A stretch of 64,000 nucleotides of DNA from Collinsella sp. TM09-10AT (lineage in GTDB: Bacteria > Actinomycetota > Coriobacteriia > Coriobacteriales > Coriobacteriaceae), in NCBI RefSeq assembly GCF_003436275.1, contig NZ_QSOP01000004.1, forward strand, positions 78,131 through 142,130, read 5' to 3'. The notes beneath the pieces are model-generated. The model ran no database searches and was not told where the DNA came from. It saw only the letters and a list, made by a program, of their open reading frames with translations. Shown one piece after another: positions 50,237-59,308 of the stretch; the stretch's first letter is position 1; every line of letters starts with the position of its first letter. The translations under genes and the position numbers were made by a program.

Positions 50237-53233
50237 TGTTGGAGACATCCCGTTCGTGGCTGCGACCTCCGGTTCTCCTCTTCGCTGGATTTCGCTTAAA
50301 AACTCGGCTGCAACTTCGCTGCTTTTGAAACGGATGCTGCAGTCCTCTTTCTTAGGAAAGGCCAGTAATGGAATAGTTCCGTACCAGACGGTTTCCTCGT
50401 CAATTACTGACGCGCATAGGCGCCCTTCGGCTTTGATGGAATAGTCGACGTTCATCTCGGTAAAAATCGCTTTCACGTCATTGTGCGGAGTCGAGGCAAT
50501 TGAAATCTCAAGGGCAATCCCACGGGCGGCGGCGCCTGTGAGTACGGCAGCGAGCTTTGCGAGGCATGCAGCGGATGCGTAGGGCGCGGCAATAAAAATG
50601 CTTTTCATTGCGCGCGCGATGTCATCCGCTAATGCCTCCATGGCCCTTGCCGGCCTAACGAGGATGTTTTGATCGGCCCGTTTGTTGTCATTTGCTGCAA
50701 AGACTTCATACCCCAGCTTGGCGTAGGTCTTGAGTCTCTTCTGGTACATGCGCGCGAGCATGGGTATCGACAAATCAACATAGTCGAATATCTCAACCCG
50801 CTGCTTGCCCTCGTGACTTCTATGTAGTCTGCCTGCCTGCTGCGTTATGCTGCCGTCCCAAGATATCGGTGTGGCAATGAGCAGAGTGTCAAGGTAAGAC
50901 AGGTCGAAACCCTCGCCCAGAAGGCCTTCGGTTGCGATGATAATTCGATGCTCATGCTCGAAGCCGGGAAGGCTGTTCAGTATTGCCTTTCTTTCTTTGG
51001 CGTCGATTTCTCCGGTTAAGAGTATAGGTTCGTGTCCGCGGCTTTGAAGCAGTCTACATAGCTCTTCGGCATGTTTTTTCCTTTTGGATAGTACAAGCGG
51101 ATGTCGACCGTTTGACGCGGTCTCGAGGGCATCGTCGACAATTGCTTTGTTTCTCGCTGTGTGCGCACACAGGAGATCGAGAACTTGATTAAAGGATGCT
51201 CCCGGTTCGTAGGCGGGTAGTCGAACTCCGGTAAAACGCGGTCTAACAACGCGCTGAATCCCCTGTTGGATCGCCTGCGTTTTTGGATCGATGACATGGC
51301 GAAGCGGGCCGCATAGCATTGAGAGCGCCTGCGTGAGTCCGTCCGAACGCTTGGGCGTCGCGGAAAGGCCGTATACATATTTGGCTGGAGCGGACTTGAG
51401 GACGAGCTCGAGCTGTGGCGCGGCCGCATGGTGACATTCGTCACAGATGATGAGACCGTAATCGCGAACGAGCTCCTTGGCTATTGGTTCTCCAGTCTGG
51501 GGGTCCTTGCTGGACAGAGACTGGAATGAAGCAATGTCGATGAGACGGCTTATGGCGGTTTTGCCTCCTCCGATTTGGCCAATGAGCGGAGGCTGCCTTT
51601 TACTGATTCGTCCTTTTGAGGTCCGGACTGGCTCTCGGTTGTCCGTGATGTCGAGAAAGCGTTCGAGCTGGGATTTCCATTGGGCAATGAGCGCGGTCTT
51701 GGGAACGATGACGAGCGTTGGAAGACCGATGGCAGCAATAAGATAGGCTCCAATGACGGTTTTCCCGAAACCCGTCGGCGCAGACATGATTCCGTCTTCA
51801 TAGCCGAGCATCTGTTCAGCGGCAATTTGCTGTTCAGGGCGAAGCGTCCCTTTAAATGCCATCCCAATTGGATTGCCCGATACGCGCTTGTCTGAATAGT
51901 GGGCAGCAACGCCGGCTTCTTGAAGCAGCCGCTCAAGTTGAGCCTTGCAGCCTCTGGGGATCGCGACGCAGCCATCTCTAAGTTCGCTGAGGTCTATGTA
52001 CCGCGGTTTGCCGAATACTGATTGATGCATTGATTGCGCACGGAAGAATTCCGGGTTGGCAAATGTTGCAAGCCTGCGGACTTCCATTTGGGCTGCGGGA
52101 CTCAGGGACTTTTCGGTAATGTAGAGCATATCAGCTTGCGTGACGGGTAGCGATGGCGGGAAGTCCCGCTGCGTGAGCGGAAGCCGCTTTCGCGGCCTCT
52201 GGGAATGCGGTGCGGCGGTGTTTGCCGCCACTGCAGCTGATAATCCATGCGGTCTATTGTCGATGCTCTTGAGCAGACTTTTCACCATCGTACGCGGGAT
52301 CAACTGGATTTGCGAAAGATAAAGCCATTGATCGGGAAAGGGCTCAAATTGCTCGTCAACAAATACGCTGTTTCCTTCTCGCTGCGCTTTTCCTTGAAAG
52401 GGCAGCGCTATGAGATTTCCGAAGCCACCCTCAGGAATGGTGGACTGCGCGGGCATCATTCGGTCAAAAGCTTCGAAGGTGATTGTCTTGTTGAGCATCG
52501 CCGCCTCGGCGATAAGGCTGCTTCCAAAATCTCTTGCGGTCTTTGCGCCGGTGAGCTCTAGGAAGAAAAACCAGACATGTGCGCCGTTGCCTGATCTCGA
52601 TCGCTCAACTGCAGCATCGATTCCATGGCTTTTTGCGACAAGCCGAATGGCGTTTGCCGCTTCTTTCCAATCGGCTCCGTCAAAATCAATGACCAGAACT
52701 TTTGTGTTGCTGTCACTGTCGAGAACATACTGACCTATGACGTCTCGGAGCCTGTCGTCGCTGCCTTTGAAATGGTCAATGATCGCGGCATTGCTCAACT
52801 CGGGGAAGACGCGGCTACCGCATTCCGCGCATTTGACCCTCTGATGGCTTGCCTTGGGACAAATGCCCGGTTTCCACTCATTTGCGCAGGCGGGTGTATA
52901 GCCGATACCCCCGTCTTTTCTGCGGTACCCATGGGCGTAAACATCTTTGCGGCCAGTAAAGAGATTGCGAAAGAGCTCGAGTTTTTCGCGCGCTGAACTC
53001 GTGCTGGTGACGAGGCCCTTAACCTGCGCTCGCTTGCCGAAAGATTTTCCGGCTTTCTCCCATTCTTCGAGCGTTGCGTAGCGGATGTCTGGGCCGTTGC
53101 TGCAGATGACGATTTGGCTGTGCGGCTCCGATACGTGAGAGACTGCTTCCTTGAATTGGAATAACGCGTCCCCGATGAGGGCGTATTGATGCGTGACGGT
53201 GCTCATGTAAATGCCGTTCTTCTCATGGTCCAT
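50222..53233 (-). CDS. TOTE-type primase-helicase (AEP primase + SF2 helicase)
   Basis: This ~1003-residue protein has three parts. The N-terminal archaeo-eukaryotic primase region (about 80-330) has GRKDVYAHGYRRKDGGIGYT, a zinc group (CANEWKPGIC...CAEC), the metal Asp pair VLVIDFDG (D183, D185) and RSRSGNGAHVWF (H219). The SF2 helicase (about 470-830) has SAPTGFGKTV, DECHH, LSATPKR and QQAGRLHRS. The C-terminal part (about 890-1003) looks like a decayed phospholipase-D-fold domain. This combination defines the TOTE conflict-system type, implicated in defence or transposon biology. The gene is AT-richer than its surroundings, next to a toxin-antitoxin pair. ATG 53233 lacks a clear Shine-Dalgarno; ATG 53206 is possible. 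Confidence 0.9.
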   Translation of the reverse strand: MDHEKNGIYMSTVTHQYALIGDALFQFKEAVSHVSEPHSQIVICSNGPDIRYATLEEWEKAGKSFGKRAQVKGLVTSTSSAREKLELFRNLFTGRKDVYAHGYRRKDGGIGYTPACANEWKPGICPKASHQRVKCAECGSRVFPELSNAAIIDHFKGSDDRLRDVIGQYVLDSDSNTKVLVIDFDGADWKEAANAIRLVAKSHGIDAAVERSRSGNGAHVWFFFLELTGAKTARDFGSSLIAEAAMLNKTITFEAFDRMMPAQSTIPEGGFGNLIALPFQGKAQREGNSVFVDEQFEPFPDQWLYLSQIQLIPRTMVKSLLKSIDNRPHGLSAAVAANTAAPHSQRPRKRLPLTQRDFPPSLPVTQADMLYITEKSLSPAAQMEVRRLATFANPEFFRAQSMHQSVFGKPRYIDLSELRDGCVAIPRGCKAQLERLLQEAGVAAHYSDKRVSGNPIGMAFKGTLRPEQQIAAEQMLGYEDGIMSAPTGFGKTVIGAYLIAAIGLPTLVIVPKTALIAQWKSQLERFLDITDNREPVRTSKGRISKRQPPLIGQIGGGKTAISRLIDIASFQSLSSKDPQTGEPIAKELVRDYGLIICDECHHAAAPQLELVLKSAPAKYVYGLSATPKRSDGLTQALSMLCGPLRHVIDPKTQAIQQGIQRVVRPRFTGVRLPAYEPGASFNQVLDLLCAHTARNKAIVDDALETASNGRHPLVLSKRKKHAEELCRLLQSRGHEPILLTGEIDAKERKAILNSLPGFEHEHRIIIATEGLLGEGFDLSYLDTLLIATPISWDGSITQQAGRLHRSHEGKQRVEIFDYVDLSIPMLARMYQKRLKTYAKLGYEVFAANDNKRADQNILVRPARAMEALADDIARAMKSIFIAAPYASAACLAKLAAVLTGAAARGIALEISIASTPHNDVKAIFTEMNVDYSIKAEGRLCASVIDEETVWYGTIPLLAFPKKEDCSIRFKSSEVAAEFLSEIQRRGEPEVAATNGMSPTVTVE

Positions 53234-53414
53234 TGAGATGAGGGTACGTTATTTTGGTTTTTTGGGCGCTCGATTCCGATTTAGGTTCGGTGATAGTGGA
53301 ATGCGACTCCGTGAGTGGTGTTCAGCTGGTGTCAAAATGTGCGGCGGCTGTTGCTGAATGGGTTTGAGCGGCTATGAGGCGGGCTGGAGACCCCGGGAGT
53401 CGCCCTCGAATAGA

Positions 53415-53642
53415 CCCTGTGGGCAAAAAATGGCAAATATGAGTACTGTTGTTGGGGTAGTATCATATCATCTTGAACGTATTTAAGACCAATCGGCCGA
53501 AATTTGATATAACCAACCCTCTCGACATGGCGATTCGGGACTTTATGACGCTCGGAATTGGTGGAAGACGGCATATTCAGCCAGATTTCGCTGTTACTAA
53601 ACTGGTAACAGTACTCATATTTGCCATTTTTTGCCCAGAGGG
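53415..53642. mobile_element. MITE-like element with 30-bp perfect terminal inverted repeats
   Basis: Arms 53421-53450 and 53607-53636 are perfect reverse complements of 30 bases and extend with few mismatches through ACCCTSTGGGC to about 37. The 156-base interior holds no credible gene but has a second small inverted pair (CTGTTAC/GTAACAG). It lies in a 712-base gap between the helicase and degV genes. No target duplication is clear. The remainder of the gap has a GACAGCCCCGACAGG stretch and no gene. Confidence 0.65.
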
Positions 53643-53945
53643 TATCGCAGGGGGGTTGGACAAAGCATCGATCGCCGCCAATTTCTCGATTGGCTGGTTG
53701 GGCGGCAATGAAGTTGCGGCGTAATGGGAAGCGGTTCGCGGCTTTTCGGCTCAAGCGGTCACCGTCCCGCCGCAACTCTTAAAGCAACGCCGGTGCGCTT
53801 TGAGTTGGGGCGCGCCGGCGTGACGGCTTTGCTGGGGCTGGTTGCACCATGGCTGTTCGACAGCCCCGACAGGCCCGATCTTGTCGGACAGGTCTGTTAG
53901 CGTTTAACGTTTGCCCAGATAAAACCTGCCAAAATAAATCTGTCC

Positions 53946-54806
53946 CTAATTGGCAGCTTGGTAGCGGGGGCAATAGCTGATGGCGATGGCGTCGACGCCT
54001 ACGTGGGTGGCGATGGTGCAGCCGATGGGGCCGGTGCCGGCGTCTACGTAGTCCTGGCCTGCGAGTGCTTCATTGACAAGCTCCTGCTCCTCGGCGGCGC
54101 CGGTCGTGAGCACGCGCACGCTCGAACCCGGGTGTTCAGCCAAAAACGCGAGGCAGTCGGCCATGGTGTTGGCGACGATGCGCTTGGCGCCGCGGCCCTT
54201 CTTGACGGCCTTGATCTCGCCCGACTGCCACTCCGGCGAAACGGCCAGGCGAATGTTGAGCATCTGCGTGAGCTGGCCGGCGAGCTTGGGCGCGCGGCCG
54301 TTCTTAACGAGGTTCTCGAGCGTGCGGGGAATCAGTAGCAGGTGGGCGTCGGGCAGCGTCGCGCGAATCTGTGCCTCGGTCTCGTCCAGGCTGCGGCCGT
54401 CCTCGCGCATGGCCAGCGCGTACTCCACCAGCAGGCCCTCGGCGCCCGAGCCGGTGCGCGAATCGATGCAGCGCACGTCGAGCTCGTGGGTCTCGGCCAC
54501 CAGGCTGGCGTTGGCATAGCAGGCGGACCACTCGCTGCACAGCGAGATAAAGATCGCGCTATCGTGGCCGTCGGCGAGCACGCGGTCAAAGAGTGCCTTG
54601 AACTCGCCGGCGCTCGGCTGCGAGGTGTGCGGCAGCTGCTCGGAGCCGGCCATGCGGGCGACGTATTCCTCGGCGGTAATCTGCACCTGGTCGAGCAGGT
54701 CCTCGCCCTCGATAATCACATGCAGCGGAATCACGTAAATGCCGAGCTCTTGGGCACGGGCGGGGGAGATGTCCGACGTGGAGTCGGTTATGATGGCAAA
54801 AGACAT
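53946..54806 (-). CDS. DegV family fatty-acid-binding protein, second copy
   Basis: A 286-residue FakB-type protein. FAIITDSTSDISPARAQELG is the conserved start. PHTSQPSAGEFKALFD, FISLCSEWSACYANA (lipid-contacting helix; the usual SGTYQ is replaced by SEWSACY), NLVKNGRAPKLAG and ATHVGVDAIAISY follow in order. It differs in sequence from the DegV at 35202, suggesting different fatty-acid preference. ATG 54806 follows AAAGGTG; the longer in-frame extension lacks support. It is divergent from the HAD gene. Confidence 0.92.
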   Translation of the reverse strand: MSFAIITDSTSDISPARAQELGIYVIPLHVIIEGEDLLDQVQITAEEYVARMAGSEQLPHTSQPSAGEFKALFDRVLADGHDSAIFISLCSEWSACYANASLVAETHELDVRCIDSRTGSGAEGLLVEYALAMREDGRSLDETEAQIRATLPDAHLLLIPRTLENLVKNGRAPKLAGQLTQMLNIRLAVSPEWQSGEIKAVKKGRGAKRIVANTMADCLAFLAEHPGSSVRVLTTGAAEEQELVNEALAGQDYVDAGTGPIGCTIATHVGVDAIAISYCPRYQAAN

Positions 54807-54962
54807 AATTGCACCTTTCGTTGGGGCGCGGCAGCGCCGCCTTCTGAAAGCAAAGTGCGACAAGTATAGTGGAGTTGCTCTACATTGCTAGGTTCAATTG
54901 TTGAATAGTCAACAGTTTGAAGCGGTGGTGTGGAAATCATCAACTGGGGAAGAAGGGTGCCG

Positions 54963-55625
54963 ATGGCGGCATTGCAACTTTGCGAGCGGCCGGTTGTGCT
55001 GTTCGATTTTGACGGCACGGTGGCCGATACGGGTCGGGCAGTGATGACCTCGACGCGCAAGACGCTGGCTGCGCGCGGGTTTTCGGAGACGCAGATGGGT
55101 GATCTGCGCCGCATGATCGGGCCGCCCCTGTGGAAGAGCTTTCACGACTTTTACGGCTTTTCCCGCGAGGAGTCGCTTGTGGTGGCCGATGAGTACCGCG
55201 CCTTTTTTGATGAACTGGGACCGGAGGAGTATCCCGTGTTCAATGGGGTCCCCGAGCTGCTGGATGGGTTGGTCGCCCAAGGCAAACGTATGGCCGTGGC
55301 GACGTCGCGCATGGAGGCCAAGTGCATCGACATGGTGCATGAGCTCGGGCTCTCTCAGTTTGAGGCGGTGATTGGCATGAATCCGCCGCAGGGACGCGAG
55401 ACCAAGGCCGATTCGGTCCGCGACGCCCTGGCGGCGCTTGGCGCGACTGCCGACGAGGCCGTGATGATCGGCGACCGCTTTAACGACGTGGAGGGCGCGC
55501 ACGCGATGGGCGTGCCGTGCATCGGCATCTATTCGGGCGCGGCGGCGCCGGGCGAGCACGAGGCAGCGGGTGCCGATGCGGTGGTGCACTCGGTGGCAGA
55601 GCTTGCTAAACTTTTCGCTATCTAA
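54963..55625 (+). CDS. HAD family hydrolase (phosphoglycolate-phosphatase-like)
   Basis: A 220-residue phosphatase with motif I VVLFDFDGTVADTG (nucleophile Asp), motif II MAVATSRMEAKC, motif III Lys in GRETKADSVRDAL, and motif IV MIGDRFNDVEGAHAMG. The helical cap suggests a Gph/PpaX-type small-molecule phosphatase. ATG 54963 follows AAGAAGGGTG; GTG 54930 is a weaker alternative. It runs toward the M20 peptidase gene in the same direction, 54 bases apart, and could be co-transcribed. The substrate is not deducible. Confidence 0.9.
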   Translation: MAALQLCERPVVLFDFDGTVADTGRAVMTSTRKTLAARGFSETQMGDLRRMIGPPLWKSFHDFYGFSREESLVVADEYRAFFDELGPEEYPVFNGVPELLDGLVAQGKRMAVATSRMEAKCIDMVHELGLSQFEAVIGMNPPQGRETKADSVRDALAALGATADEAVMIGDRFNDVEGAHAMGVPCIGIYSGAAAPGEHEAAGADAVVHSVAELAKLFAI

Positions 55626-55679
55626 TGACGTAATGTGAGGGACGGGCGTGCCCGTCGCTCATTGCTAAGGAGGTCGTCC

Positions 55680-57116
55680 ATGAATCAGGTGGAGCAGAGC
55701 GTCGCCGAGTATGTCGACGAGGTCTGGGATGATGTCGTCGCCGATATCGAGCAGCTGGTGAGTTATCCGTCCGTGGCAGTTTCTGCCGATGCGGAGCCCG
55801 GCGCGCCGTTTGGCCGCCCGGTCCGTGATGCGCTCGATTGCGCGCTCGGCATTGCGCAGAAGCTCGGCTATCAGACGAGCGACGACGAGGGCTATGTGGG
55901 AATCGCCGATATCCCGGGCCGCGGCGACAAGCAGCTCGCGACTATCTGCCACGTGGACGTGGTTCCCGCCGGCCCTGGCTGGAACACCGACCCGTTCGCC
56001 ATGGAGCGCCGCGAGGGCTGGCTGCTCGGTCGCGGCGTGATTGACGACAAGGGCCCGGCAGTGCTGTCGCTCTACGCCGGCGCTTATCTTATCAAGCACG
56101 GCATTACCCCGCGCTATACCTTCCGCGCGCTGCTGGGCTGCGATGAGGAAGTGGGCATGTCCGACGTTCACCATTATCTGGAGAACCACGCGAACCCCGA
56201 CTTTCTGTTTACGCCCGATGCCGAGTTCCCGGTCTGTAATGCCGAAAAGGGCCAGTTTGGGGCGACATTTGTGAGCTCCAAGATCGACGGCGGGCGCATT
56301 GTGTCCTGGAGCGGTGCCGAGGCGAGCAACGCCATTCCGTCGCAGTCTATCTGCGAGCTTGCGATTGCCGCCGATGAGCTGCCGGCGCCGGTCGAGAACG
56401 GCGACCGCCTGGAGATCACGGCGCTCGATAACGGGCATGCGCAGATTTTCGCCCACGGCATTGGCGGTCATGCCTCGATGCCAGAGGGAACGATCAACGC
56501 CGTCGGGCTGATCGTGGCGTATCTGCGCGAGGCCGAGGATGCGTTTGGCGCCCGTGACGAGCGCCTGTTGACACCTGCGGAGCACGAGTTTGTCAAGTTT
56601 TTGGCTTTTGTGCATGCGGACGCCTATGGCCGCGGCTTGGGCATCGATGCGACGAGCCCCGCGTTTGGCCCGCTCACCTGCAATCCCGGCGTCATCCGTG
56701 TGGTGGATGGCCATATTGAGCAGGTCATCGACGTGCGCTTCCCCGACAGCACGAGTGCCGATACCATCCGCGAGCAGCTCGATCCGCTCGTGGGCCGTTT
56801 TGGCGTGACGTGCCGCGTGGGTCGTACAAAGGTGCCGTTCTCGGTCTCTGCCGACGACCCGGCCGTGAAGGCGCTCATCGATACCTACAACGAGTTTACG
56901 GGCAAGCATGCAGAGCCCTTTGCCATGGGCGGCGGCACGTACGCGCGCAATTTTGCCCGCGCCGTCTCGTTTGGTCCCGAGGAGACTGGCCTGGAACTGC
57001 CCGCATGGGGCGGCCAGATGCACGGCCCCAACGAGTGCGCCAACGAGGAACAGCTCAAGCAGGCGCTCAAGATTTATATCGTGGCGATCTTACGTTTGAA
57101 CGAGCTTGAGCTTTAA
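55680..57116 (+). CDS. M20 family (Sapep/PepV-type) dipeptidase
   Basis: A 478-residue di-zinc peptidase. Metal ligands lie in ICHVDVVPAG, GRGVIDDKGPAV, LLGCDEEVGM, FTPDAEFP and the C-terminal QMHGPNE. The order matches PepV/Sapep dipeptidases, which act on beta-Ala- or other dipeptides in the cytoplasm. The lid region (about 200-330) has GIGGHASMPEG. ATG 55680 has AAGGAGG eight bases upstream. The 319-base gap after it carries a long hairpin and the pst promoter region. Confidence 0.93.
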   Translation: MNQVEQSVAEYVDEVWDDVVADIEQLVSYPSVAVSADAEPGAPFGRPVRDALDCALGIAQKLGYQTSDDEGYVGIADIPGRGDKQLATICHVDVVPAGPGWNTDPFAMERREGWLLGRGVIDDKGPAVLSLYAGAYLIKHGITPRYTFRALLGCDEEVGMSDVHHYLENHANPDFLFTPDAEFPVCNAEKGQFGATFVSSKIDGGRIVSWSGAEASNAIPSQSICELAIAADELPAPVENGDRLEITALDNGHAQIFAHGIGGHASMPEGTINAVGLIVAYLREAEDAFGARDERLLTPAEHEFVKFLAFVHADAYGRGLGIDATSPAFGPLTCNPGVIRVVDGHIEQVIDVRFPDSTSADTIREQLDPLVGRFGVTCRVGRTKVPFSVSADDPAVKALIDTYNEFTGKHAEPFAMGGGTYARNFARAVSFGPEETGLELPAWGGQMHGPNECANEEQLKQALKIYIVAILRLNELEL

Positions 57117-57163
57117 GGCTGCGGCGTTTTAACAACTTAGCACCCCTTTCGTCCGGGCTTTTT

Positions 57164-57232
57164 AAGTTGCGGTGGAATAGTTCCTAGAATGGGCCATTTG
57201 ATGGCCAAGCAGGAACTATTTCACCGCAACTT
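57164..57232. repeat. GGTGGAATAG hairpin element, copy 2
   Basis: AAGTTGCGGTGGAATAGTTC pairs with its complement (one mismatch) around GGCCATTTGATGGCC. The outer arm and inner GGCC stem resemble the element at 50174. T-richness beyond the 3' arm means it may also terminate the dipeptidase transcript. Confidence 0.7.
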
Positions 57233-57435
57233 TGTTTTTATTGGTGTAAAAGGCGCGCCATGCTTGGCGCTGGATTGTTATCCGTTTGTAAAGGCTGGGC
57301 AGAGCTTGCGGTAAGGGTCTATCAAATGTCCGTAAGAAACCGCAGATAAGGCGGTTGTCGCCCGATCGAGACCGTATCTTTCCAAACAGCAAAGCGGGCA
57401 GGGTGCCCGCGAGTCGCATGTATGAAAGGAAGATC

Positions 57436-58374
57436 ATGCTCGATCAGGCTTATTCTCGTCGTCAGTTCCTCGGCCTCGCTGGTGGTCTTGCCAGCATCGT
57501 CGGTCTCGGTCTCGTTGGTTGCGGCGGCTCCAACGCCGCCAACACCGCTGCTGAGGGCAGCGCCGCTGCTGCCGAGTCCGTCTCCGGCGAGGTGACCTAC
57601 GACGGCGCCTCTTCGTTCCAGGCTCTCGTCGAGGCCGCTGCCGAGAAGTTCATGGACGCCAACCCCGACGTCTCCGTCTCCGGTTCGGGCAACGGTTCGG
57701 GCAAGGGCCTGACCGCTGTCGCCGCCGGCACCGTCACCATCGGCAACTCCGATGTCTTCGCCGAGACCAAGCTCGAGGCCGACCAGGTCAAGAACCTCGT
57801 CGACCATGAGGTCGCCGTCGTGGGCATGGGCCCCGTCGTCTCCAAGAACGTCAAGGTCGACGACCTGTCCCTCGAGCAGCTCAAGGGCATCTTCTCCGGC
57901 CAGATCACCAACTGGAAGGAGGTCGGCGGCGACGACGCCACCATCGTCGTCCTCAACCGCAAGGCCGGCTCCGGTACCCGCGCCACTTTCGAGGCCGCCG
58001 TCTTTGGTGACGAGGCCGTCGACTTTAAGGGCGACGCCGAGCTCGACAAGTCCGGCGACGTCCAGACTCAGATGGGCAGCACCGACAACGCCATCTCCTA
58101 CCTCGACTTCTCGCACTTCGACGACTCCAAGTTCAACGCCATTAAGGTCGAGGGCGTCGAGCCCAAGAGCGCAAATGTCACCGACGACTCCTTTAAGATC
58201 TGGGCTACCGAGCACATGTACTGCGCGAAGGACGCCGACGAGGCCACCAAGGCCTTCCTGGAGTTCATGCTCTCCGACGACGTCCAGGGTAAGCTCGTCG
58301 AGGAGCAGGGCTTTATCCCCGTCTCTGCCATGAAGGTCGTCAAGGACGCCAGCGGCAAGGTCTCTGCTAAATAA
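57436..58374 (+). CDS. pstS: Phosphate ABC transporter substrate-binding lipoprotein PstS
   Basis: This 312-residue lipoprotein captures phosphate outside the membrane. The N-terminus combines a twin-arginine-like SRRQFLGLAGG with the lipobox LVGC (Cys about 34). Phosphate-binding segments are visible as YDGASSF, SGSGNGSGKG, GNSDVF and NRKAGSGTRATFE. ITNWKEVGG is the common PstS signature. ATG 57436 follows AAAGGAAGA. It heads pstSCAB; no pho box or phoU is evident in the window, and regulation may be through a PhoPR system elsewhere. Confidence 0.96.
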   Translation: MLDQAYSRRQFLGLAGGLASIVGLGLVGCGGSNAANTAAEGSAAAAESVSGEVTYDGASSFQALVEAAAEKFMDANPDVSVSGSGNGSGKGLTAVAAGTVTIGNSDVFAETKLEADQVKNLVDHEVAVVGMGPVVSKNVKVDDLSLEQLKGIFSGQITNWKEVGGDDATIVVLNRKAGSGTRATFEAAVFGDEAVDFKGDAELDKSGDVQTQMGSTDNAISYLDFSHFDDSKFNAIKVEGVEPKSANVTDDSFKIWATEHMYCAKDADEATKAFLEFMLSDDVQGKLVEEQGFIPVSAMKVVKDASGKVSAK

Positions 58375-58399
58375 GCAATCGCCCCCGGAAAGGTTTGCA

Positions 58400-59308
58400 A
58401 TGGCAAAACAGCTGCCAAAGCGCGACCTTGAGAACGTGGGCCTGGGCGTCACGGGCGCGTGCGTAGCGCTCGTGACGCTTGTCGTTGCCGCGCTCATCTT
58501 TATGGTCGCCCAAAAGGGCCTCTCGGCTTTTCTCAAGGACGGCGTCTCGGTCGTCGAGTTCTTCACCGGCACCAAGTGGGACCTGGCCAACACAGCCGAA
58601 AACGGCCTGCCCTACACCGGCGCCCTGCCCCTGATCGTCACCTCGTTTGCGGTCATGGTGTTCTCCACGCTCATCGCGCTGCCCATCGCCATCGGCTCTG
58701 CCATCTTTGCGGTCGAGATCCAGCCTAAGTTTGGCTCCAAGGTCTTTCAGCCGCTTATTGAGCTTTTGACCGGCATTCCCTCGGTCGTCTTTGGCCTGAT
58801 TGGCTTTCACGTGGTCGTCGGTCTTATGAAGAGCGTTTTCCACGTAAGCACGGGTCTGGGCATCTTGCCCGGCGCCATCGTACTGGCGGTCATGATTCTG
58901 CCGACGATGACTACGCTTTCGGTCGACGGCCTGCGCGCCGTGCCCGATAGCTACCGTCAGGGCTCGCTCGCGCTGGGCTATACCCGCTGGCAGACCATCT
59001 GGCACGTGGTGCTCAAGTCCGCCATGCCGTCGCTCATGACCGCGGTCATCCTTGGTATGACCCGCGCCTTTGGCGAGACGCTCGCCGTGCGCATGGTTAT
59101 CGGCGGCATCGAGGCCATGCCGACGTCGCTGCTGTCGCCTGCCTCGACCATTACCACCACGCTCACCACGTCCATGGCGGTCTATGCCGAGGGCTCGGCC
59201 CAGGACGACGTTCTGTGGGCGCTCGGTCTGCTGCTGATGGGCATGAGCCTCATCTTTATCCTGATCATCCACCTTATCGGCTGCAAGGGGGCGAAGGCTC
59301 GTGGCTAG
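58400..59308 (+). CDS. pstC: Phosphate ABC transporter permease PstC
   Basis: A 302-residue permease subunit with six transmembrane helices. The ABC-permease loop is GYTRWQTIWHVVLKSAMPSL, and PSVVFGLIGF precedes it, as in PstC. ATG 58400 follows GGAAAGG. The stop overlaps the pstA start by eight bases. It pairs with PstA to form the channel for phosphate delivered by PstS. Confidence 0.96.
   Translation: MAKQLPKRDLENVGLGVTGACVALVTLVVAALIFMVAQKGLSAFLKDGVSVVEFFTGTKWDLANTAENGLPYTGALPLIVTSFAVMVFSTLIALPIAIGSAIFAVEIQPKFGSKVFQPLIELLTGIPSVVFGLIGFHVVVGLMKSVFHVSTGLGILPGAIVLAVMILPTMTTLSVDGLRAVPDSYRQGSLALGYTRWQTIWHVVLKSAMPSLMTAVILGMTRAFGETLAVRMVIGGIEAMPTSLLSPASTITTTLTTSMAVYAEGSAQDDVLWALGLLLMGMSLIFILIIHLIGCKGAKARG

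Noticed and set aside
53332-53775. 147-codon minus-strand frame in the helicase-degV gap
   Set aside because: It runs through the MITE-like inverted repeat and has no start site or conserved pattern.
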